Under the pieces are notes generated by a model. It made no database searches. It was not told where the DNA came from and saw only the letters and a list, made by a program, of their open reading frames with translations. Positions 1 through 9,459 of a stretch of DNA of 64,000 bases are shown piece after piece. The position numbers and the translations under genes are program-made. Position 1 is the stretch's first letter. Every line of letters starts with the position of its first letter. Source of the stretch: Limnohabitans sp. Hippo3 (GTDB taxonomy: Bacteria; Pseudomonadota; Gammaproteobacteria; Burkholderiales; Burkholderiaceae_C); NCBI RefSeq assembly GCF_003063665.1, contig NZ_NESF01000005.1, positions 1-64,000 on the forward strand, given 5' to 3'.

Positions 1-77
1 TCGCCTCGGTGTTCGAGCACCATGCGGACAGCGCGTTCGCGCACCTCGGGTGAAAAACGGTTTGATTTCTTGCTCAT
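1..77 (-). CDS. IS3-family transposase OrfA, N-terminal fragment (runs off the window)
   Basis: Translating the minus strand from the ATG at 77 gives MSKKSNRFSPEVRERAVRMV, then LEHRGE, before the window ends. This is the typical start of the helix-turn-helix OrfA protein of IS3-family elements, which binds the terminal repeats and is normally joined to the DDE-integrase OrfB by programmed frameshifting. Only about 25 residues are visible, so group assignment within IS3 and intactness cannot be judged. Confidence 0.8.
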   Translation of the reverse strand, partial: MSKKSNRFSPEVRERAVRMVLEHRG

Positions 78-127
78 GGCTCCATCTTCTCAAAGTGTGG
101 AGCCTCCTCAAAATCCGGGGCGATTCA
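1..127 (-). mobile_element. End of an IS3-family insertion sequence, cut by window start
   Basis: Read on the minus strand, the element begins at base 127 with TGAATCGCCCCGG, a TG-start GC-rich terminal repeat of the kind seen at IS3-family ends. About 50 bases of leader and then a transposase OrfA start codon follow. Only this end lies in the window, so the other terminal repeat and the target duplication cannot be checked. The tip falls inside the reading frame of a YefM-type antitoxin gene. Confidence 0.8.
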
Positions 128-210
128 CGCCTGCCAATGCGCGTCGCCTGCTGGCGTCTGTCGCGCAGCTCAATGCGGGGCAGGCTGTTGAGCGTGAGTT
201 GCTCAAGTGA
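128..210 (+). pseudogene. YefM-type antitoxin remnant, C-terminal part only
   Basis: The frame ending at 210 encodes TPANARRLLASVAQLNAGQA plus VERELLK. This resembles the C-terminal end of E. coli YefM ([20 protein letters not shown] and onward). The N-terminal DNA-binding and dimerisation part is missing because the IS3 element is inserted upstream. In the YefM family the C-terminal tail is the part that wraps and neutralises YoeB. The frame stays open into the IS end, with ATG codons at 76 and 22, so a hybrid peptide of 44 or 62 residues carrying the antitoxin tail is possible. The stop codon overlaps the GTG start of yoeB, as expected for a coupled toxin-antitoxin pair. Confidence 0.75.
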
Positions 211-461
211 AACTGGTGTTTGCCGAGCTGGCCTGGGAGGACTATCTCTACTGGCAAAAGCAAGATCGCAAGCTGGTGGAGCGCATCAACAAGCTGATTG
301 AAGCCGCATCCCGTGACCCCTATGTGGGCATAGGCAAGCCCGAGCCTTTAAAACACGCACTCTCTGGTTTTTGGTCGCGCCGTATTGATGACGAGCACCG
401 CATGGTGTACCGCGTCACGGGCGATCAGCTGGAGATTGCCCAACTCAGGTTCCACTACTGA
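207..461 (+). CDS. yoeB: YoeB-family mRNA interferase toxin
   Basis: This 84-residue protein is full length for YoeB, a ribosome-dependent endoribonuclease that cuts mRNA in the A site. It keeps the catalytic set known from E. coli YoeB: E46, R65, H83 and the terminal Y84, with the motif KPEPLKHALSGFWSRRI at 44-60. The GTG start at 207 overlaps the stop of the antitoxin remnant. The toxin therefore looks intact while its antitoxin is broken by an insertion. Either expression is lost with the promoter, a hybrid antitoxin tail is made, or a second antitoxin acts in trans. hisI starts only 15 bases downstream. Confidence 0.9.
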   Translation: MKLVFAELAWEDYLYWQKQDRKLVERINKLIEAASRDPYVGIGKPEPLKHALSGFWSRRIDDEHRMVYRVTGDQLEIAQLRFHY

Positions 462-476
462 GTAAGATCACCCCCT

Positions 477-866
477 ATGAACTGGCTCGACAAAATCAAA
501 TGGGACGACAAAGGCCTGGTGCCTGTGATCGCCCAGGAACAAGGCTCCGGCGACGTGTTGATGTTCGCCTGGATGAACCGCGAGGCGCTGCAAAAGACCG
601 TCGAGCTCAAGCGGGCGGTGTATTTCAGCCGTTCGCGCAACAAGCTGTGGTTCAAGGGCGAAGAGTCCGGTCATGTGCAGACGGTGCACGACATCCGCAT
701 TGATTGCGACAACGACGTGGTGCTGCTCAAAATCACCCAGCTGGGGCATGAGCCGGGCATTGCCTGCCACACGGGCCGCCACAGCTGCTTTTTCCAGAGC
801 CTGCAAGCCGATGAATGGCAGGCGGCCGATCCGGTCCTGAAGGACCCCGAAACCATTTACAAGTGA
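477..866 (+). CDS. hisI: Phosphoribosyl-AMP cyclohydrolase
   Basis: HisI opens the purine ring of phosphoribosyl-AMP, the third step of histidine synthesis, in the cytoplasm. The 129-residue protein carries the family motifs [30 protein letters not shown] (metal-binding aspartates) and [10 protein letters not shown] (zinc cysteines). It is the stand-alone form; the HisE activity is encoded by the next gene, 14 bases on. In related genomes hisI usually follows hisF. Here the sequence directly upstream is a toxin-antitoxin remnant with an IS element. Confidence 0.95.
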   Translation: MNWLDKIKWDDKGLVPVIAQEQGSGDVLMFAWMNREALQKTVELKRAVYFSRSRNKLWFKGEESGHVQTVHDIRIDCDNDVVLLKITQLGHEPGIACHTGRHSCFFQSLQADEWQAADPVLKDPETIYK

Positions 867-880
867 GCGCCCCAAAGCCT

Positions 881-1249
881 ATGACCAACCAGGACATCCT
901 TGACCGCCTCGCGGCCGTGGTCGAAAGCCGCAAGCCCGCCAATGGTGGCGACCCCGATAAGAGCTACGTGGCCCGTCTGCTGCACAAAGGGCCGGACGCC
1001 TTTTTGAAGAAAATCGGCGAAGAAGCCACCGAGACCGTGATGGCCGCCAAGGACGTGGACCACGGGGGGGATGTGAACAAGCTGGTCTATGAAGTGGCCG
1101 ACCTGTGGTTTCACAGCATGATTGCGCTGGCGCACTATGGCCTGACGCCCGCCGACGTGGTCAACGAGCTGGCCCGCCGCGAGGGGCTGAGCGGCCTCGA
1201 AGAAAAAGCCTTGCGCAAGGTGCAAGAGCGTGAACGCCTGGGCGAATGA
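881..1249 (+). CDS. hisE: Phosphoribosyl-ATP pyrophosphohydrolase
   Basis: HisE removes pyrophosphate from phosphoribosyl-ATP, the second step of histidine synthesis. The 122-residue all-alpha protein shows the MazG-like metal-binding signature [14 protein letters not shown] followed by YEVADLWFH. The start at 881 ([10 protein letters not shown]) was chosen over an upstream in-frame ATG at 815, which would overlap hisI by 52 bases. It follows hisI closely and precedes a small membrane protein by 3 bases, so these genes are probably co-transcribed. Confidence 0.95.
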   Translation: MTNQDILDRLAAVVESRKPANGGDPDKSYVARLLHKGPDAFLKKIGEEATETVMAAKDVDHGGDVNKLVYEVADLWFHSMIALAHYGLTPADVVNELARREGLSGLEEKALRKVQERERLGE

Positions 1250-1252
1250 GCC

Positions 1253-1615
1253 ATGAATGAGCAACCGCTGGACGACAGCACCCACACCATCAGCTGGGTC
1301 AGCTACATCCTGCACCTGATCGTGGCGGTCAGTGCCGTCATTCCAGGGGCGCAGATGGGCCCGGCTTTGTTGATCGTGGCGCTGATCATCGATCTGGTCA
1401 AAAAAGGCGATGCCCCAGGCTGGGAGGGCACGCATTTCAGCTACCGCATCCGCACCGTGATCTGGGCGGCTTTGCTGTATTTGCTGACCTTGCCACTCTG
1501 GTTTTTCTTTGTTTTTCCGGGCTGGCTGGCCTGGGTGGCCATTTCCATCTGGTTTTTGTACCGCATTGTGCTGGGCATGGTGCGTCTGAACGGGCAGCGC
1601 CCCGTGACCGATTGA
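1253..1615 (+). CDS. DUF4870-like small membrane protein
   Basis: This 120-residue protein has about three hydrophobic segments (roughly residues 15-50, 70-90 and 92-110), with charged stretches such as DLVKKGDAPGWEGTHFSYRIR between them. The pattern fits the DUF4870 family of inner-membrane proteins, whose function is unknown. It sits between hisE and a HIT hydrolase gene in what appears to be one transcription unit. No catalytic motif is visible. Confidence 0.7.
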   Translation: MNEQPLDDSTHTISWVSYILHLIVAVSAVIPGAQMGPALLIVALIIDLVKKGDAPGWEGTHFSYRIRTVIWAALLYLLTLPLWFFFVFPGWLAWVAISIWFLYRIVLGMVRLNGQRPVTD

Positions 1616-1645
1616 TTCTTTGTTGACCTTCAAGCTGAAGTAGCC

Positions 1646-2002
1646 ATGACCGACGCCAACTGTATTTTTTGCAAAATCATCGCGGGCCAGATTCCCTCGC
1701 GCAAGGTGTACGAAGACGAGCAGGTCTTCGCCTTCCATGACATTGCCCCTTGGGCACCCGTGCATTTCCTGATCATCCCCAAGCTGCACATCCCGTCGAT
1801 GGCGCAGTTGGCACCGGAGCACGCCGCTTTGATGGGCCACATGATGACCCTGGCCCCCAAACTGGCCTTGCAGGAGGGCTGCAACCCTTACCCGGACGGA
1901 GGGTTCCGGATCGTGGTCAACAACGGCACCGAGGGCGGTCAGGAAGTGCACCATCTGCACATGCACGTCATGGGCGGCCCGCGTCCCTGGCTGCGGGGTT
2001 GA
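1646..2002 (+). CDS. HIT-family (HinT-type) purine nucleoside phosphoramidase
   Basis: The 118-residue protein has the histidine triad near its C-terminus (residues 103-109, HLHMHVM), with H105 in the catalytic position. It also has an N-terminal CIFCKIIAGQIPS segment typical of bacterial HinT. HinT proteins hydrolyse adenosine phosphoramidates and acyl-adenylates in the cytosol. The position between the his genes and tatABC is common in Burkholderiales. The physiological substrate is not evident from context. Confidence 0.9.
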   Translation: MTDANCIFCKIIAGQIPSRKVYEDEQVFAFHDIAPWAPVHFLIIPKLHIPSMAQLAPEHAALMGHMMTLAPKLALQEGCNPYPDGGFRIVVNNGTEGGQEVHHLHMHVMGGPRPWLRG

Positions 2003-2111
2003 TATCCGCTTGAAAACAAGCGCCCGGACCTCAATTCCTTGCTGGCGCAAGGCAGATCCGTTTCGGGGTGCGACACCCCTTAGAATCCAGCAACAACGTT
2101 AGGAGATATCC

Positions 2112-2351
2112 ATGGGTTCCTTTTCCATTTGGCACTGGTTGATCGTGCTGTTGATCGTGGTCATGGTGTTTGGCACCAAAAAGCTCAAAAACATGGGCTC
2201 TGACTTGGGTGGCGCGGTCAAGGGCTTCAAAGACGGCATGAAAGACGGTGGCACCAAGCCCGAAGAGTCTGCACCCGCCGCAGGCCAGGTGGCTTCTTCG
2301 GCTTCCACCGAAAAAACCACCATCGATGTCGAAGCCAAGACCAAGTCTTGA
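2112..2351 (+). CDS. tatA: Sec-independent protein translocase subunit TatA
   Basis: TatA forms the size-variable pore of the twin-arginine pathway, which exports folded proteins. The 79-residue protein has one N-terminal transmembrane helix ([20 protein letters not shown]), the [14 protein letters not shown] amphipathic helix and an acidic, alanine-rich tail. A good ribosome site (AGGAG at 2100-2104) precedes the ATG. It leads the tatA-tatB-tatC unit. Likely Tat clients nearby include the flavocytochrome subunit at 28379 and the SoxYZ fusion at 29659. Confidence 0.95.
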   Translation: MGSFSIWHWLIVLLIVVMVFGTKKLKNMGSDLGGAVKGFKDGMKDGGTKPEESAPAAGQVASSASTEKTTIDVEAKTKS

Positions 2352-2377
2352 GCATTTGAACGAGCGAACGCTGCACT

Positions 2378-2845
2378 GTGCTTGACTTAGGCATTTCCAA
2401 AATGGCGCTGATCGGCGTCGTGGCCTTGATCGTGATCGGCCCCGAAAAGCTGCCCAAGGTGGCCCGGACCATGGGTGCCTTGCTGGGCAAGGCGCAGCGC
2501 TATGTGGCCGACGTCAAGGCCGAGGTCAACCGGTCCATGGACCTGGAAGAGCTCAAAAAAATGAAAGAGTCGATGGAGACAGCTGCCCGCGATGTCGAGC
2601 AGACGGTCCAGACCACCGCCTCGGATTTTGAAAAAGACTGGGCCGACACGACAGCAGGTTTGACCCATGACCTGCCTGAACTTGACACCCCACCGCCCGA
2701 GTACAAACGCCCTGAGAAAAACTGGCGTCTCAAGCGCGGCGCTGTGCCCCAGTGGTACAAAGCGCGTTCGGGTGTACGCACCAAGGCCCTCTCGGGGGCG
2801 GCGCGGGTGGCGCGTTACCGCCCCAAGTCCCTCCATTCCCAGTGA
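2378..2845 (+). CDS. tatB: Sec-independent protein translocase subunit TatB
   Basis: TatB pairs with TatC to recognise twin-arginine signal peptides. The 155-residue protein starts at a GTG codon ([20 protein letters not shown]) with one membrane helix and the conserved GPEKLP hinge. A long charged helix and a basic C-terminal tail follow. The GTG start is preferred because no in-frame ATG precedes the conserved first helix. It lies 26 bases after tatA and 42 bases before tatC. Confidence 0.95.
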   Translation: MLDLGISKMALIGVVALIVIGPEKLPKVARTMGALLGKAQRYVADVKAEVNRSMDLEELKKMKESMETAARDVEQTVQTTASDFEKDWADTTAGLTHDLPELDTPPPEYKRPEKNWRLKRGAVPQWYKARSGVRTKALSGAARVARYRPKSLHSQ

Positions 2846-2887
2846 TGGCCCTGCACCTCGGGTGCCGGCTGTCCAACCCACTTCGCC

Positions 2888-3676
2888 ATGTCTGACTCTC
2901 CTTCCAAGCCCGAAGACGAACTTGCTGGTTCCGAGCAACCGTTCGTCGCGCACCTGATTGAGCTGCGCGACCGATTGATCTGGGCGGTGGCAGCGATCGC
3001 GGTGGCCGCTGCTGCCTTGGCGATTTACCCGGGCCCTGGCGAGCTGTACGACATCCTGGCCGCGCCCTTGATTGTCCATTTGCCCAAAGGCGCGACCTTG
3101 ATCGCCACCTCGGTGATTTCGCCCTTCATGGTGCCGCTCAAGATCCTGTTGATGACGGCCTTCCTGATCGCCTTGCCCATGGTGCTGTACCAGATGTGGG
3201 CCTTCATTGCGCCTGGCCTCTACGCCCATGAGAAAAAACTGGTGATGCCGCTGGTCGTGTCCAGCACCTTGCTGTTTTTCATTGGGGTGGCCTTTTGCTA
3301 CTTCTTTGTGTTCGGTCAGGTGTTCAGTTTCATCCAGAGCTTTGCCCCGAAAAGCATCACGGCAGCCCCTGACATCGAGGCCTACCTCAGCTTTGTGCTG
3401 ACCATGTTCCTGGCTTTTGGTCTGGCTTTCGAGGTGCCTGTGGCGGTGGTGGTGTTGGCCCGCATGGGCGTGGTCAGCATTCAAAAACTCAAGGATTTCA
3501 GGGGCTACTTTGTGGTGCTGGCCTTTGTGATTGCGGCGGTGGTCACACCGCCCGATGTGGTGTCTCAGCTGGCGCTGGCCATCCCCATGTGCTTGTTGTA
3601 TGAATTGGGCATTTGGGCTGCGCAGATTTTCATCAAGCACACCCAAGCGCCCCAAGAGCCGGATACGGCGGCCTGA
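2888..3676 (+). CDS. tatC: Sec-independent protein translocase subunit TatC
   Basis: TatC is the multispanning signal-peptide receptor of the Tat complex. The 262-residue protein has six predicted membrane segments. The cytoplasmic N-terminal region contains FVAHLIELRDRLIWA and a later loop contains FIAPGLYAHEKK, both family signatures. It ends the tatABC unit and is followed by a strong bidirectional terminator shared with the convergent protease gene. Confidence 0.95.
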   Translation: MSDSPSKPEDELAGSEQPFVAHLIELRDRLIWAVAAIAVAAAALAIYPGPGELYDILAAPLIVHLPKGATLIATSVISPFMVPLKILLMTAFLIALPMVLYQMWAFIAPGLYAHEKKLVMPLVVSSTLLFFIGVAFCYFFVFGQVFSFIQSFAPKSITAAPDIEAYLSFVLTMFLAFGLAFEVPVAVVVLARMGVVSIQKLKDFRGYFVVLAFVIAAVVTPPDVVSQLALAIPMCLLYELGIWAAQIFIKHTQAPQEPDTAA

Positions 3677-3700
3677 TCGCTTGCTGGTTTGCCCAAACAA

Positions 3701-3724
3701 AAAAGAGGCCCTCGGGCCTCTTTT
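3701..3724. terminator. Bidirectional intrinsic terminator between tatC and the protease gene
   Basis: A perfect 10-base-pair stem (AAAAGAGGCC / GGCCTCTTTT) with the loop CTCG lies between two convergent genes. The stem ends provide a T run in both directions, so it can serve tatC on the plus strand and the DegS-like gene on the minus strand. Confidence 0.85.
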
Positions 3725-3760
3725 GCATGTTGAGTCGGTGAGTCAGCGTTGCTGAAATTC

Positions 3761-4915
<1,155 letters not shown>

Positions 4916-4997
4916 GGTGTCAGATTGTCCTTGATTCGTTGCCTGTGCACAGGTGCCTTGCGCCACAATAGTCCACCCAGACAGAAAGCCTTTCGCC

Positions 4998-5750
4998 ATG
5001 ACCCACGCCAAAATTCTGGGCCAGGCCTTTGACGCCTTGCTCCAACCCGACAAGTTCCGCGATTACGGCCCCAACGGCCTGCAGGTCGAGGGTGACCGCG
5101 ATGTGCATTTGCTCGTCAGTGGGGTGACCGCCAGCCGGGCCTTGATCGAAGCGGCCATTGACGCCCAGGCCGATGCCATCGTGGTGCACCACGGCCTCTT
5201 TTGGCGTGGCCAGGACGGGCGCGTCACGGGCTGGATGCGCGAGCGCCTGCGCTTGTTGCTGACGCACGGCATCCACTTGTTTGCCTACCATCTGCCCCTC
5301 GATGCGCACCCGGAGCTGGGCAACAACGCCCAACTGGCCCGCGTGCTGGGTTTGCAAGCCGATGGCCGCTTTGGCGAGCAAGACCTGGGGTTTGTGGGTG
5401 CGGGGGCGCAAACCTGGTCGGGTGCCCAGGCCTTGGCGGACCATGTGGCGGCAACCCTGGGACGCTCGGTGATTTGCGTGGGCGACAGCGATCGGCCCGT
5501 CAGCCGGGTGGCCTGGTGTACCGGCGGGGCGCAAGGTTATTTCGAAGCGGCCATTGCCCAGGGCGTGGACGCTTTCATCACGGGTGAAATCTCGGAGCCC
5601 CAGGCCCATTTGGCGCGTGAAACCGGGGTGGCTTTTCTGGCCTGTGGTCACCACGCCACCGAGCGTTATGGTGCGCCGGCCCTGGCCACACATGTGGCGC
5701 AAGCGTTGGGTTTGCAACACCGATTCATCGAGATCGACAACCCGGCGTGA
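4998..5750 (+). CDS. Nif3-like dinuclear metal-centre protein (YbgI family)
   Basis: The start at 4998 (MTHAKILGQAFDALL) gives 250 residues, the usual size for short bacterial Nif3/YbgI proteins. Metal-binding motifs are visible: VHHGLFW, YHLPLDAHPELGNN and GHHATERYG. The family forms hexameric rings with a two-metal site; its true reaction is not settled, and database names such as GTP cyclohydrolase 1 type 2 should be treated with caution. It is divergent from the DegS-like gene and 10 bases before pdxA. Confidence 0.88.
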   Translation: MTHAKILGQAFDALLQPDKFRDYGPNGLQVEGDRDVHLLVSGVTASRALIEAAIDAQADAIVVHHGLFWRGQDGRVTGWMRERLRLLLTHGIHLFAYHLPLDAHPELGNNAQLARVLGLQADGRFGEQDLGFVGAGAQTWSGAQALADHVAATLGRSVICVGDSDRPVSRVAWCTGGAQGYFEAAIAQGVDAFITGEISEPQAHLARETGVAFLACGHHATERYGAPALATHVAQALGLQHRFIEIDNPA

Positions 5751-5760
5751 GGCCCTCTGC

Positions 5761-6837
5761 ATGACGCCCCACAACGACCTGTCAACGGCGCCAATCCAGC
5801 GCCCGATCGTCCTCACACCGGGCGACCCCTGCGGCATTGGCCCTGAAATTGTGGCGCGGGCCTGGTGCCTCGCCCCTGACTTGACCCAGGGCTGTTTTGT
5901 GGCGGGCGATGTCGGCCTGATGCGCCGCGCCATGGCCTTGGTGCAAACGACCCCGACTTTCCCGGTATGCGAGATTGAGTCAGCTGCAGAGGCCCTGCAG
6001 GTGCCGCCACGCTGCCTTCCCGTGTTGCAGGTGGTGCCGCGGGCCCCTGTTTTGCCCTGGGGGCAAATCGATGCCCGTGCCGGGCGGCTCGCTGGCGAAG
6101 CCGTGCTTTGGGCGACCCGTGCGGCCTTGCGGCGTGAGGTGGCGGCCTTGGTCACGGCGCCTTTGCACAAAGAAGCCCTGCACGCCGCCGGGGCTCCCTA
6201 CGACCAGTACCCGGGCCACACCGAGTTGTTGCAAGCCGAAGCGGCCAGACACCAAGGTGTGCCTGTGGCGCAAATGCCTGTGCGCATGATGCTGGCCAAC
6301 GACGAGTTGCGCACGGTGCTGGTGAGTATCCACCTGTCGCTGCGTGAGGCGCTGGCCGCCGTCACGCACGACCGGGTGCTGGAGACCTTGCGCATCACCG
6401 ATGCGTCATTGCGTGTTGTGTTGGGCCGCAGACCGCGCATCGCCGTCGCGGGCGTGAACCCCCATGCGGGCGAGGGCGGTTTGTTTGGCCACGAAGAAAT
6501 CGACATCCTGCAGCCGTGCCTGGCCGTGGCCCGGCAAGAGGGGCTGGATGTGCATGGCCCTTATGCGCCCGATACGGTGTTCATGCGTGCACGTCAGCGG
6601 CCCGATGGGCAACGCGCGTTCGATGCGGTCATCGCCATGTACCACGACCAGGGCTTGATCCCGGTCAAGTACCTGGGGGTAGAGCAGGGCGTGAACGTGA
6701 CCTTGGGGTTGCCGCTCATCCGGACCAGTCCCGACCATGGCACCGCCATGGACTTGGCAGGCCGGGGCTTGGCGGACGCCAACAGCTTGATCCAGGCGCT
6801 GCGCATGGCCCGCCAGATGGCCAGCGCGGCGCCCTGA
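5761..6837 (+). CDS. pdxA: 4-hydroxythreonine-4-phosphate dehydrogenase
   Basis: PdxA oxidises 4-phosphohydroxy-threonine in the DXP-dependent pathway to pyridoxal phosphate. The 358-residue protein has GDPCGIGPEI near the start, TAPLHKEAL, the metal-ligand segment GHTELL, YHDQGLIPVKYLG and RTSPDHGTAMD. It is somewhat longer than E. coli PdxA (329 residues), mainly through an extended N-terminus. The start at 5761 lies 10 bases after the preceding stop. Translation upstream of it would be out-of-frame overlap with the Nif3-like gene. Confidence 0.95.
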   Translation: MTPHNDLSTAPIQRPIVLTPGDPCGIGPEIVARAWCLAPDLTQGCFVAGDVGLMRRAMALVQTTPTFPVCEIESAAEALQVPPRCLPVLQVVPRAPVLPWGQIDARAGRLAGEAVLWATRAALRREVAALVTAPLHKEALHAAGAPYDQYPGHTELLQAEAARHQGVPVAQMPVRMMLANDELRTVLVSIHLSLREALAAVTHDRVLETLRITDASLRVVLGRRPRIAVAGVNPHAGEGGLFGHEEIDILQPCLAVARQEGLDVHGPYAPDTVFMRARQRPDGQRAFDAVIAMYHDQGLIPVKYLGVEQGVNVTLGLPLIRTSPDHGTAMDLAGRGLADANSLIQALRMARQMASAAP

Positions 6838-6849
6838 CCGGGGCTGGTT

Positions 6850-7281
6850 TCAGCCCTTGTTTTTCAGGCTGTCGCGGATTTCACGCAACAGCAAAACGTC
6901 TTCCGGGGTGATGGGGGCAGCGGCTGGCGCTTCCGGTGCGGGCTTGGCGGCGGTCAGCCGGTTCATCTGGCGGATCATCAGAAAGATGATGAAGGCCAGG
7001 ATGATGAAATTCAGCGCCACCGTGAGGAAGCTGCCGTAAGCGAACACGGCACCCAGTTTTTTGGCTTCGACCAAGGACAAACCGGCTGCCTGACCGGCCA
7101 GACCGAGGTAGTAATTGGAGAAGTCCAGCCCGCTAAAGGCCCGGCTGACCAGCGGCATGATCAGGTCGCCAACCACCGAGTCGACGATCTTGCCGAAAGC
7201 GCCGCCAATGATCACGCCGACCGCCAGGTCCATGACGTTGCCTTTTACGGCAAAAGATTTGAATTCCTGAACAAATGACAT
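6850..7281 (-). CDS. mscL: Large-conductance mechanosensitive channel
   Basis: MscL opens under membrane tension and releases solutes on osmotic downshock. The start at 7281 ([20 protein letters not shown]) matches the conserved amphipathic N-terminal helix and gives 143 residues, the normal size. The pore helix [20 protein letters not shown], a second membrane helix ([16 protein letters not shown]) and a C-terminal bundle helix ending in DSLKNKG are present. It is convergent with pdxA and divergent from petA. Confidence 0.95.
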   Translation of the reverse strand: MSFVQEFKSFAVKGNVMDLAVGVIIGGAFGKIVDSVVGDLIMPLVSRAFSGLDFSNYYLGLAGQAAGLSLVEAKKLGAVFAYGSFLTVALNFIILAFIIFLMIRQMNRLTAAKPAPEAPAAAPITPEDVLLLREIRDSLKNKG

Positions 7282-7421
7282 CTCTGTAACTCCTGAAAGT
7301 GAAACCGAAGCGGCCGATTGTGAAGCAACATTGTGCGTCCAGAGGTCTTGTAAGTCGGTTGTTTGTTTCACTCCGCTACAATCTCGGGTTGACCCTGATA
7401 ACGACTCGCTAGAGGATTCCC

Positions 7422-8018
7422 ATGAGTGACACCCCAGTCGACAGCAGCAAGAGGACCTGGCTGATTGCCTCCACTTGCGCAGGTGCCGTAGGCGCTGGCT
7501 TTGTGGCCACCCCCTTCGTCAGCAGCTTTCAACCCTCCGAACGAGCCAAAGCGGCTGGTGCGGCTGTAGAAGTGGACATTTCCGCTTTGAACCCGGGCGA
7601 AAAGCTCACCGTCGAATGGCGCGGCAAGCCTGTCTGGATCATGAAGCGCTCGCCCGAGCAGCTCGAATCCCTCAAGAAGATCGAAGGCCAGCTGGCCGAT
7701 CCTGCTTCGGACCGTACCGCTTACCCTACGCCCGAATACGCCAAAAACAGCCATCGCTCCATCAAGCCCGAGATCATGGTGGCCGTCGGTATCTGTACAC
7801 ACCTGGGCTGCTCGCCCGGTGACAAATTTGCGGCTGGCCCCCAGCCTTCCCTGCCGGACGACTGGCAAGGCGGTTTCCTCTGCGCTTGCCACGGCTCCAC
7901 GTTCGACCTCGCTGGCCGCGTCTTCAAGAACAAGCCTGCGCCCGACAACCTCGAAGTGCCTCCGCACATGTACCTGTCCGACACCAAGCTGCTCATTGGT
8001 GAAGACAAGAAGGCCTGA
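7422..8018 (+). CDS. petA: Ubiquinol-cytochrome c reductase Rieske iron-sulfur subunit
   Basis: This is the 2Fe-2S subunit of the bc1 complex, which takes one electron from ubiquinol to cytochrome c1. The 198-residue protein keeps an N-terminal membrane anchor after [11 protein letters not shown]. The cluster ligands are visible as C125/H127 (CTHLGC) and C154/H157 (CACH), with C130 and C156 forming the usual disulfide. It heads the petABC operon and its stop is immediately followed by the petB ribosome site. Confidence 0.96.
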   Translation: MSDTPVDSSKRTWLIASTCAGAVGAGFVATPFVSSFQPSERAKAAGAAVEVDISALNPGEKLTVEWRGKPVWIMKRSPEQLESLKKIEGQLADPASDRTAYPTPEYAKNSHRSIKPEIMVAVGICTHLGCSPGDKFAAGPQPSLPDDWQGGFLCACHGSTFDLAGRVFKNKPAPDNLEVPPHMYLSDTKLLIGEDKKA

Positions 8019-8029
8019 TGGAGAACGAC

Positions 8030-9439
8030 ATGGCTGAATTCAAAGAAATTTCCCCGAACGCCCCCGCTGGCGCCAAGTTGCTCAACTGGGTGGACAACCG
8101 CTTCCCGGCTTCCAAGCTGTACAAAGAGCACCTGTCCGAGTACTACGCGCCCAAGAACTTCAACTTCTGGTACTTCTTCGGCTCGCTGGCTTTGCTGGTG
8201 CTGGTGATCCAGATCGTGACCGGTATTTTCCTGGTCATGCACTACAAGCCCGATGCTGCCGTGGCTTTCGCCTCTGTCGAATACATCATGCGCGATGTGC
8301 CTTGGGGCTGGTTGATCCGTTACATGCACTCCACGGGCGCTTCTGCGTTCTTCGTGGTGGTGTACCTGCACATGTTCCGTGGCCTGATCTATGGCAGCTA
8401 CCGCAAGCCGCGTGAGCTGGTCTGGATCTTCGGTTGCGCCATTTTCCTGTGCCTGATGGCCGAAGCCTTCATGGGTTACTTGTTGCCTTGGGGCCAGATG
8501 TCCTACTGGGGCGCCCAGGTGATCGTGAACCTGTTCTCGGCCATTCCTTTCATCGGTCCTGACCTGGCTTTGCTGATCCGTGGCGACTTCGTGGTGGGCG
8601 ATGCCACCCTGAACCGCTTCTTCAGCTTCCACGTGATTGCCGTGCCGCTGGTCTTGTTGGGTCTGGTTGTGGCGCACATCATTGCGTTGCACGAAGTCGG
8701 CTCCAACAACCCCGACGGCGTGGAAATCAAGGGCCCCAACGCCCCCAAGGACGAGAATGGCCATCCCCTGGACGGCATTCCTTTCCACCCCTATTACTCG
8801 GTGCATGACATCATGGGCGTCAGCGTCTTCCTGATGGCGTTCACGGCGATTGTGTTCTTCGCCCCCGAATTCGGTGGTTACTTCCTCGAATACAACAACT
8901 TCATTCCGGCCGATCCGCTGACCACGCCCTTGCACATCGCACCTGTGTGGTATTTCACGCCCTTCTATTCGATGCTGCGTGCCATCACCAGCGAGATGAT
9001 GTACGCCCTGATCGCCTGCGTGGTGATCGGTGCTGTGCTGGCTGTGGCCAAAGGCAAGCTGCCCACTTTGCTCAAGGGCGCTGTGGTCGGTGCCGCTGTG
9101 GTGATCTCTGCCCTGATGCTGGCCATCGACGCCAAATTCTGGGGTGTGGTCGTCATGGGGGGGGCCGTGGTCATTCTGTTCTTCCTGCCATGGCTCGACA
9201 ACAGCCCTGTCAAGTCGATCCGTTACCGTCCTGACTGGCACAAGTACCTGTACGCCGTGTTCGTCATCAACTTCCTGATCCTGGGTTACCTGGGTGTGCA
9301 ACCGCCATCGCCCATCGGTGAGCGCGTGTCTCAAGTGGGTTCCTTGTTCTATTTCGGCTTCTTCTTGTTGATGCCTTGGTGGAGCAAGCTGGGCACGCCC
9401 AAGCCCGTTCCTGACCGCGTGACCTTCACGCCTCACTGA
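8030..9439 (+). CDS. petB: Cytochrome b subunit of the bc1 complex
   Basis: The multispanning subunit binds two b hemes and both quinone sites. It is the full-length fused form (469 residues), not the split b6/IV type. Heme-ligand histidines lie in the second and fourth helices (HSTGASAFFVVVYLHMFRG and FSFHVIAVPLVLLGLVVAH). The ATG at 8030 is preferred over one at 8018 because GGAG at 8020-8023 gives ideal spacing. The Qo-site PEWY motif of many organisms appears here as PEFG. Confidence 0.96.
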   Translation: MAEFKEISPNAPAGAKLLNWVDNRFPASKLYKEHLSEYYAPKNFNFWYFFGSLALLVLVIQIVTGIFLVMHYKPDAAVAFASVEYIMRDVPWGWLIRYMHSTGASAFFVVVYLHMFRGLIYGSYRKPRELVWIFGCAIFLCLMAEAFMGYLLPWGQMSYWGAQVIVNLFSAIPFIGPDLALLIRGDFVVGDATLNRFFSFHVIAVPLVLLGLVVAHIIALHEVGSNNPDGVEIKGPNAPKDENGHPLDGIPFHPYYSVHDIMGVSVFLMAFTAIVFFAPEFGGYFLEYNNFIPADPLTTPLHIAPVWYFTPFYSMLRAITSEMMYALIACVVIGAVLAVAKGKLPTLLKGAVVGAAVVISALMLAIDAKFWGVVVMGGAVVILFFLPWLDNSPVKSIRYRPDWHKYLYAVFVINFLILGYLGVQPPSPIGERVSQVGSLFYFGFFLLMPWWSKLGTPKPVPDRVTFTPH

Positions 9440-9459
9440 GATCACGGAGATTCAAGAAC

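Noticed and set aside
857-2050. Long open frame on the minus strand opposite hisI-hisE-HIT
   Set aside because: It is the GC-rich shadow of genes with clear family motifs on the plus strand and has low-complexity His/Gln/Arg composition without any recognisable domain. Similar long antisense frames opposite petB (7721-9445), the RND pump (33404-34948) and the FAD oxidoreductase (58031-60055) were rejected for the same reason.
2065-2079. GGGGTG-CGA-CACCCC hairpin upstream of tatA as a terminator
   Set aside because: The stem is short and is followed by TTAGAATCC, not a T run.
7377-7382. TACAAT upstream of petA as a -10 box
   Set aside because: No convincing -35 is found at 16-18 bases. A similar TACAAT at 23864-23869 ahead of the FbpB-like gene has the same problem.
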